Assembly (NCBI GenBank): GCA_947165795.1
Contig: CAMVBP010000060.1
Span: 1 to 10,042 of the forward strand
Source of the DNA: an uncultured Treponema sp.
GTDB lineage: Bacteria > Spirochaetota > Spirochaetia > Treponematales > Treponemataceae
Direction: 5' to 3'
DNA length: 10,042 bases
Shown here: in pieces, positions 6,312 to 10,042 of the stretch
Layout: each line of letters begins with the position of its first letter
Position numbering within the stretch: position 1 is the first letter of the stretch
Notes under the pieces: model-generated
What the model was told of the DNA's origin: nothing
The model's input: the letters and a program-made list of their open reading frames with translations, nothing else
The model's database searches: none
Made by a program: the position numbers and the translations under genes

Positions 6312-6949
6312 TTTTAAGAATAATTCTTTTGATTTTAATAATTCTTGCGCTTGCTATTCTGATTGCATTCTCATTTTATATGCTTCTGCCTTCAATCTCT
6401 CAAACAAATACAACGCATGGCGAAGATCCTGTAATTTCTTTTGTTGAATTGAATTATCATTTTCCAATGAATAAATCTCCGGAAGTTACGAATAAAAAAG
6501 CGGTCGTTATGTGCCATATGCATAAAGAATTTTCTTTAGCAAGGCCGCAGATAAATGAAGCACATACCTGTTGAATGGAAAAGGCGTTAAGAGGTTCAGG
6601 CGTAGATTGTGCTTATGCATGTATTGGCCTAGGAGACTGCGTAAAGGTTTGTTTTCAAAAGGCAATTTCCTTAAAGAATAATACTGCAATTATAAACCGT
6701 AATCTTTGCTGTGGCTGCGGCTGCTGTATAGACGCATGTCCTCAGAAAATTATTAAGCTCGTTCCTAAAAACGAAAATGTTACGGTAACCTGTGCCGCCG
6801 CATTAAATGGAAATTCAGATTCATCCTGTATAACAGAAAGCCAGGAAAAAAATCAATATATAACAAAAAAAGGCTTTAAAATATGGGAGATTTGTTATAA
6901 AATAATAAGAAGAATCAACTTATTTCTAAATTCAATTTCAGGAAATTAG
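6308..6949 (+). CDS. rnfB: RnfB-like ferredoxin subunit with an in-frame TGA (possible selenoprotein)
   Basis: Read through the TGA at 6572-6574, this is a 213-residue protein. It starts with a membrane anchor (2-28) and a linker, then KKAVVMC (Cys69), HTC (Cys88), codon 89 TGA, and two ferredoxin motifs: C101, C105, C111, C115 (with the family's GLGDCVKVC) and C134, C137, C140, C144-Pro. RnfB normally accepts electrons from ferredoxin. The DC-x12-C spacing of normal RnfB is kept exactly across the TGA (Cys88 to Cys101), so no frameshift is involved; residue 89 is usually Arg. TGA also ends rnfA and rnfC, so it is a stop in this genome. The N-terminal CxxCxxC domain of RnfB is absent, as is any third ferredoxin pair. 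AGGAG lies seven bases before the ATG. Alternatives are a nonsense mutation, or two polypeptides by reinitiation at the ATG at 6575. Confidence 0.7.
6572..6574 (+). other. In-frame TGA, candidate selenocysteine codon in rnfB
   Basis: TGA falls directly after the TGT for Cys88, and the frame continues with conserved RnfB sequence for 124 codons to a TAG. A Cys-Sec pair would be chemically reasonable. No ribosome binding site precedes the ATG that follows the TGA. In most RnfB proteins this position is Arg, so a CGA-to-TGA change is an equally simple origin. The window gives no evidence that the organism makes selenocysteine. Confidence 0.45.
6584..6621 (+). promoter_or_regulatory. Candidate bacterial SECIS region (two alternative weak hairpins)
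   Basis: Bacterial SECIS elements are hairpins in the coding region just after the UGA, with a small apical loop that begins with G, roughly 16-37 bases downstream. Two folds fit loosely. Fold A pairs 6584-6588 with 6599-6603 and 6591-6592 with 6596-6597, with loop GGU 19-21 bases after the TGA; it relies on three G-U pairs. Fold B pairs 6597-6598 with 6620-6621 and 6600-6604 with 6614-6618, with a nine-base loop beginning with G, 31 bases after the TGA. They exclude each other, and neither is strong. Confidence 0.25.
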
Positions 6950-6964
6950 CGCAAATTTCCTGAA
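6937..6964 (+). terminator. Hairpin at the end of the rnf-like operon
   Basis: A perfect 11-bp inverted repeat (6937-6947 and 6954-6964, arm TTCAGGAAATT) with a six-base loop begins inside the last codons of rnfB and includes part of its TAG. It is followed by TAAAAAATTTAAAAAA, not a T-run, so it is not a standard intrinsic terminator on either strand. It may terminate weakly or protect the 3' end of the message. Confidence 0.45.
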
Positions 6965-6986
6965 TAAAAAATTTAAAAAATCTGAA

Positions 6987-7005
6987 TAGTCTAGGGGAGA
7001 CTAGA
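6987..7005 (+). repeat. Overlapping short palindromes in the leader of the GH57-like gene
   Basis: TAGTCT (6987-6992) and AGACTA (6998-7003) form a 6-bp stem with an AGGGG loop. TCTAG (6990-6994) and CTAGA (7001-7005) form an alternative 5-bp stem with a GGGAGA loop. Both lie in the 103-bp gap before the GH57-like gene, followed by a purine-rich stretch. This could be an operator or an RNA switch, but the stems are short and may be chance. Confidence 0.25.
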
Positions 7006-7052
7006 AGAGAGGAGAACATTTTCGGATCGGGTGGGAGTCTGATGCGATTGAG

Positions 7053-9026
7053 ATGGGATTAATTCACATTTGTTTTAATTTCAACGTAAGCCTGAATGCA
7101 ACATCCGAAGATTATTTTTATTCTTCCTGCACACGCCCCTTAGTTAAGTTCCTCTACGCTCATCCCAATTTTAAATTTGCTTTTTCTTTTACAGGCCCTC
7201 AGTTATCCTTTTATAACAAAAAAAAGAAAGAAGTAATTTCAATTTTAAAAGAATTTATTTCCAACAAGCAGATAGAAATTATTGGTTCCGGATATTACAA
7301 TCCTATTCTCCCGTTATTAAATTCTGCAGACAGAAATGCGCAGATAGATAAATTTACAACAGAAGCAAGACAGGTTCTTGGAAGACGTCCAAGAGGAATT
7401 TTTCTTTTTAACGATATATGGGATTCTTCGCTGGTTAACAATCTTCATACCTGTGGAATTGATTATATTACATTGGATCATTCATTAATTCCTGAACATA
7501 AAAGATGCTTTCTGCCAATCATTATGTCCGACCTTGGAAAATACACACAGATTTATCCGACTTATAACCTTAGTGATTTTTATACATATGAAAGCCCGGA
7601 AAAAATAAGCTGCGATGATTTTATTTCTTCATTCATTTCTAAAGTTGCTTCTGCAATACGAAAAGATGATTTTTACCAGAGTTCTCCGGATAGAATTGTT
7701 TTTATAAATTTATGTGCTCAGGAACTTTCTGATTTAATTAATGCAAAGTTTTTTGAAGCCTTTGATTCTTATATTACGGAAAAGCCCGAAGCAAATATTG
7801 TAACCTCAATTCCAATGCATTACGAAAAAGCAGATAAGATTCTGGTTCCGTCTTATATTTCTTCTGGCGTTAATAAAAAGCTGTTTGATTTGCCGCAGAC
7901 TAAAAACAGGGCAAAAATATTAAAGAATAACTGTAATTTAAATATTTATGACGTTCTTGAGTATTATCCTGCCGCAAAAATTCTTAACAGCAGACTTTTG
8001 TATCAGAGCAATTTAATTAATTTATACAAAGAAGATAAAATTAAAAAGAAGATTGCAAGAGAAAAACTTTACCAGGCTCAGTCGGGACAATACCTTTTGT
8101 GTCCTAAGGAATGTTTTGGAACTGAATTTAACCTTCGTTCGCAGTCTTATAAGCTTCTTGGCGAAGTAGAAGAGATTTTGCATGAAGATCCAAAGCTTTG
8201 TGAATCTATAAACTGCTTTGATTACGACGGAGACGGCCTTGAAGAATATGTATGCCGCATGAAGAATTTTTATGCATTCATTTCCAAGCTTGGCGGTGCA
8301 GTAGGGGAACTTGAATTATATAAGCCTTCAATAAATTACTGCGACAATAATTCGCGCACATTGGATTACGACGGCTTTGAAGATAAATATAAACGCGGAT
8401 TCTTTATTGATCATCTTTTATCTGCCGAAGAATTTGCAACTTATACAGAAAATGCTTCCAGTCTGGAAGGTGTTTTCTCTAAAATACGTTATACGGAAAT
8501 TAAATTTTCGCAGTCTAAATTTGAAATTCATTTAAAGGCAAATGCTGTTTTAACTTCTACAAAACAAAGAGTTTCGCTTATTAAAAAATACATAATTAAT
8601 TCAACCGGTATGTATGTTCAGTATTTTATCCGCAATGAAAGCAAGTCGCCGATTAAAGCTAAATTTGTCGTTGAATCTACTTTCTGTAATTCGGAGCTTG
8701 ATAATTATTACGAGATAGAAACTGCTACTGTAACTAAAATTAATTATTTTAACTCGCATACAAAAAAGATTTTGAATGATTTAACTGCAGTCAGATTTTC
8801 AGATATAAAGAACGGAGTTTCTTTTGTTTTTGAACCAAATGAAAAATGCGGTGCTTTTGTTTCGCCTGTAAGCTATAAGGCTCCTGACTGCAAGGGAAAT
8901 TTAAAAGAAGTACAGAAATCAACTGTTCACAGTTTAATCTGGGACGTAAATCTTGAAAGCGGAATGGAAACAGAGAAAAACTTTAACTTTACCATCATTC
9001 CGGTTAAGAAAAATAAGAAAAAATAA
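7053..9026 (+). CDS. GH57-like (4-alpha-glucanotransferase/alpha-amylase type) protein, probably catalytically inactive
   Basis: This 657-residue protein follows the whole layout of GH57 4-alpha-glucanotransferases: a catalytic-barrel half (1 to about 270), a helical domain with KLYQAQSGQYLLCPKECFG (339-355), and a C-terminal beta-sandwich with LGGAVGELELYKPSINY and GFFIDHLL. Family members act on alpha-1,4-glucans. The key sites are changed: HNHQP near residue 10 is NFNVS; LTERVWE, holding the nucleophile Glu, is LFNDIWD (Asn120); and the DDGEK segment with the acid/base Asp aligns with NLCAQEL (219-225). No signal peptide is seen. Activity of the usual kind is unlikely; a glucan-binding or structural role is possible. 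The ribosome binding site is weak (GGGAG about 15 bases upstream), but the start fits the family. It could be co-transcribed with the rnf-like genes if the hairpin upstream leaks. Confidence 0.75.
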   Translation: MGLIHICFNFNVSLNATSEDYFYSSCTRPLVKFLYAHPNFKFAFSFTGPQLSFYNKKKKEVISILKEFISNKQIEIIGSGYYNPILPLLNSADRNAQIDKFTTEARQVLGRRPRGIFLFNDIWDSSLVNNLHTCGIDYITLDHSLIPEHKRCFLPIIMSDLGKYTQIYPTYNLSDFYTYESPEKISCDDFISSFISKVASAIRKDDFYQSSPDRIVFINLCAQELSDLINAKFFEAFDSYITEKPEANIVTSIPMHYEKADKILVPSYISSGVNKKLFDLPQTKNRAKILKNNCNLNIYDVLEYYPAAKILNSRLLYQSNLINLYKEDKIKKKIAREKLYQAQSGQYLLCPKECFGTEFNLRSQSYKLLGEVEEILHEDPKLCESINCFDYDGDGLEEYVCRMKNFYAFISKLGGAVGELELYKPSINYCDNNSRTLDYDGFEDKYKRGFFIDHLLSAEEFATYTENASSLEGVFSKIRYTEIKFSQSKFEIHLKANAVLTSTKQRVSLIKKYIINSTGMYVQYFIRNESKSPIKAKFVVESTFCNSELDNYYEIETATVTKINYFNSHTKKILNDLTAVRFSDIKNGVSFVFEPNEKCGAFVSPVSYKAPDCKGNLKEVQKSTVHSLIWDVNLESGMETEKNFNFTIIPVKKNKKK

Positions 9027-9061
9027 GTTTATAATATCTGCTTCAGGCCTTTCTTCGTAAA

Positions 9062-10042
9062 TTAAGCAAGCTTTTTTATTAAATCCATAATTTCATCAAT
9101 TTTTTCATGCGTAATAAGCGGATTCAATAATGTAAATTTTAAGCATACATTGTCATTGCTTACAGTTTGTCCGATAACAATACCATGTTTATGAAGAAGA
9201 GTTCTTCTTATAGTTTTATTTACTTCATCTGCCTGTTTGTTGTCTAAATTACCCTTATAGCGGAAAACTACAGAAGAAATTTCCGGTTCGCAGATAACCT
9301 CAAAGTCTTTGTCCAGAGATAAACGATTGTAAAAATATTGAGCGTTTTCCAGAGCGGTATTTATAATTGTATTCCAGCCGTCTTTTCCGCGTACCTGAAA
9401 GCTTGTCCATACTTTGAGTGCATCAAAGCGTCTTGTTGTTTGAAGTGATTTGTCTACAAGGTTTGTATAACCGTCTTCTTCATCTTCTTCGCGGTTCAGA
9501 TAATCTGCATGAATTGTAAGTGCGTCAAAATCGCGTGCATCTTTAATAAGTACTGCGCTGCAGGAAATTGGCATTAAAAACATTTTGTGGAAATCTACAG
9601 TGATTGAATCGCAGAGTTCCAGGCCACTTACACGTTCTTTATATTTGTCGGACATTATTACTCCCGAACCATAGGCAGCGTCTGCATGAAGCCACATTGA
9701 GTTTTCGCGGGCAATTTCGCCCAGTTTGTGTAATGGATCTATGCTTCCAAAATCTGTTGTTCCGACTGTTCCTACGATTAAAAAAGGAATTTTTCCTTCC
9801 TGTTTATCCTTTTGAATTAGGGCTTTAAGGGCAGAGATATCCATTTTTTTGCGGCTGTCTACAGGAACCTTTACTACAGCCTGGTAGCCGAGCCCGAGAA
9901 TGTGCGCTGATTTTTCCATTGAAAAGTGCGAAATCTCGCTTGTGTACATTCTGAGTTTAGAACATTTCTCATTTAGTCCATTTTTTTTGACATCATATTT
10001 AAGAATTTCGTTGCAGAACCAGTCTCTTGCAAGAATTATTGC
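9062..10042 (-). CDS. Group II PLP-dependent amino acid decarboxylase (5' end beyond the window)
   Basis: The minus-strand frame is open from the right edge to a TAA at 9062-9064 (326 codons seen); the ATG at 9949 is internal, since the 31 codons upstream continue the family match (AIILARDWF corresponds to the ALLAARD helix). Landmarks are FLIVGTVGTTDFGSIDPL, HADAAYGSG (the Asp that contacts the pyridine nitrogen) and SITVDFHKMFLMP with the Lys that binds PLP. These place it with the aromatic amino acid, diaminobutyrate, sulfinoalanine and glutamate-like decarboxylases. The substrate cannot be told from this part. The N-terminal region, including the substrate-facing segments, is outside. It converges on the GH57-like gene with a 35-bp gap that holds no clear terminator. 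Confidence 0.9.
   Translation of the reverse strand, partial: AIILARDWFCNEILKYDVKKNGLNEKCSKLRMYTSEISHFSMEKSAHILGLGYQAVVKVPVDSRKKMDISALKALIQKDKQEGKIPFLIVGTVGTTDFGSIDPLHKLGEIARENSMWLHADAAYGSGVIMSDKYKERVSGLELCDSITVDFHKMFLMPISCSAVLIKDARDFDALTIHADYLNREEDEEDGYTNLVDKSLQTTRRFDALKVWTSFQVRGKDGWNTIINTALENAQYFYNRLSLDKDFEVICEPEISSVVFRYKGNLDNKQADEVNKTIRRTLLHKHGIVIGQTVSNDNVCLKFTLLNPLITHEKIDEIMDLIKKLA

Noticed and set aside
6572..6574. TGA read as tryptophan through a variant genetic code
   Set aside because: TGA ends rnfA, rnfC and the preceding membrane protein at proper overlaps, and tryptophan is written TGG throughout.
6575..6949. A separate 124-residue ferredoxin gene starting at the ATG after the TGA
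   Set aside because: No ribosome binding site precedes it, and the RnfB homology begins well upstream in the same frame. Reinitiation at the stop remains possible, so it is treated as part of rnfB.
9027..9077. Convergent terminator between the GH57-like gene and the decarboxylase
   Set aside because: The only pairing seen (TGCTT with AAGCA, 9039-9043 and 9064-9068) is short with a 20-base loop; the T-run beyond it lies in coding sequence.
9604..9828. Plus-strand open frame opposite the decarboxylase
   Set aside because: The minus strand encodes the conserved PLP-binding part of the decarboxylase here, so this is a shadow.
1..10042. CRISPR arrays, insertion sequences, tRNA or rRNA genes
   Set aside because: No regularly spaced repeats, transposase-like frames, terminal repeats or cloverleaf-like sequences were seen on reading both strands.

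Overview
The window is AT-rich, with short gaps and overlapping genes. The gene styles (an RluC/D-type pseudouridine synthase with a lysine/asparagine-rich insert, a GH57-like protein, a PLP decarboxylase and an Rnf cluster) suggest a host-associated spirochaete, most likely Treponema. That assignment is an inference from protein style; there is no rRNA or other marker in the window.

Layout. Positions 1-309 (minus) hold the start of an RluC/D-family pseudouridine synthase that runs off the left edge. An 89-bp divergent gap follows, with a plausible sigma-70 promoter facing right. From 399 to 6949 lies one tightly packed plus-strand operon: a divergent PAP2 (DUF212) membrane protein, an unrecognised multi-pass membrane protein, then six genes in the classical order rnfC-D-G-E-A-B, nearly all overlapping or a few bases apart. 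A hairpin at 6937-6964 closes the operon. After a 100-bp gap comes a GH57-like protein (7053-9026). A group II PLP-dependent decarboxylase enters from the right edge on the minus strand (9062-10042).

Main observation. The cluster keeps the gene order and folds of the Rnf ferredoxin:NAD+ oxidoreductase, but by eye nearly all internal redox sites of a normal Rnf are gone. The intramembrane [2Fe-2S] cysteines of RnfA and RnfE are replaced by Ser/Ala and Val/Val. RnfD and RnfG have no SGAT-type flavinylation motif. RnfC has no glycine-rich FMN/NADH motif. RnfB has no N-terminal CxxCxxC iron-sulfur domain. What remains are the two [4Fe-4S] ferredoxin-type motifs in RnfC and the two in RnfB. All frames except rnfB are intact, so the cluster looks maintained for another purpose, not decayed.

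The rnfB frame is interrupted by one in-frame TGA (6572-6574), directly after a conserved cysteine and with conserved homology and spacing on both sides. It may encode selenocysteine (two weak candidate SECIS hairpins follow), be a nonsense mutation of an Arg codon, or be a stop/reinitiation point. The downstream GH57-like protein also appears to have lost both catalytic carboxylates. The locus therefore looks like a set of retained homologues of metabolic enzymes whose chemistry has been removed or changed.
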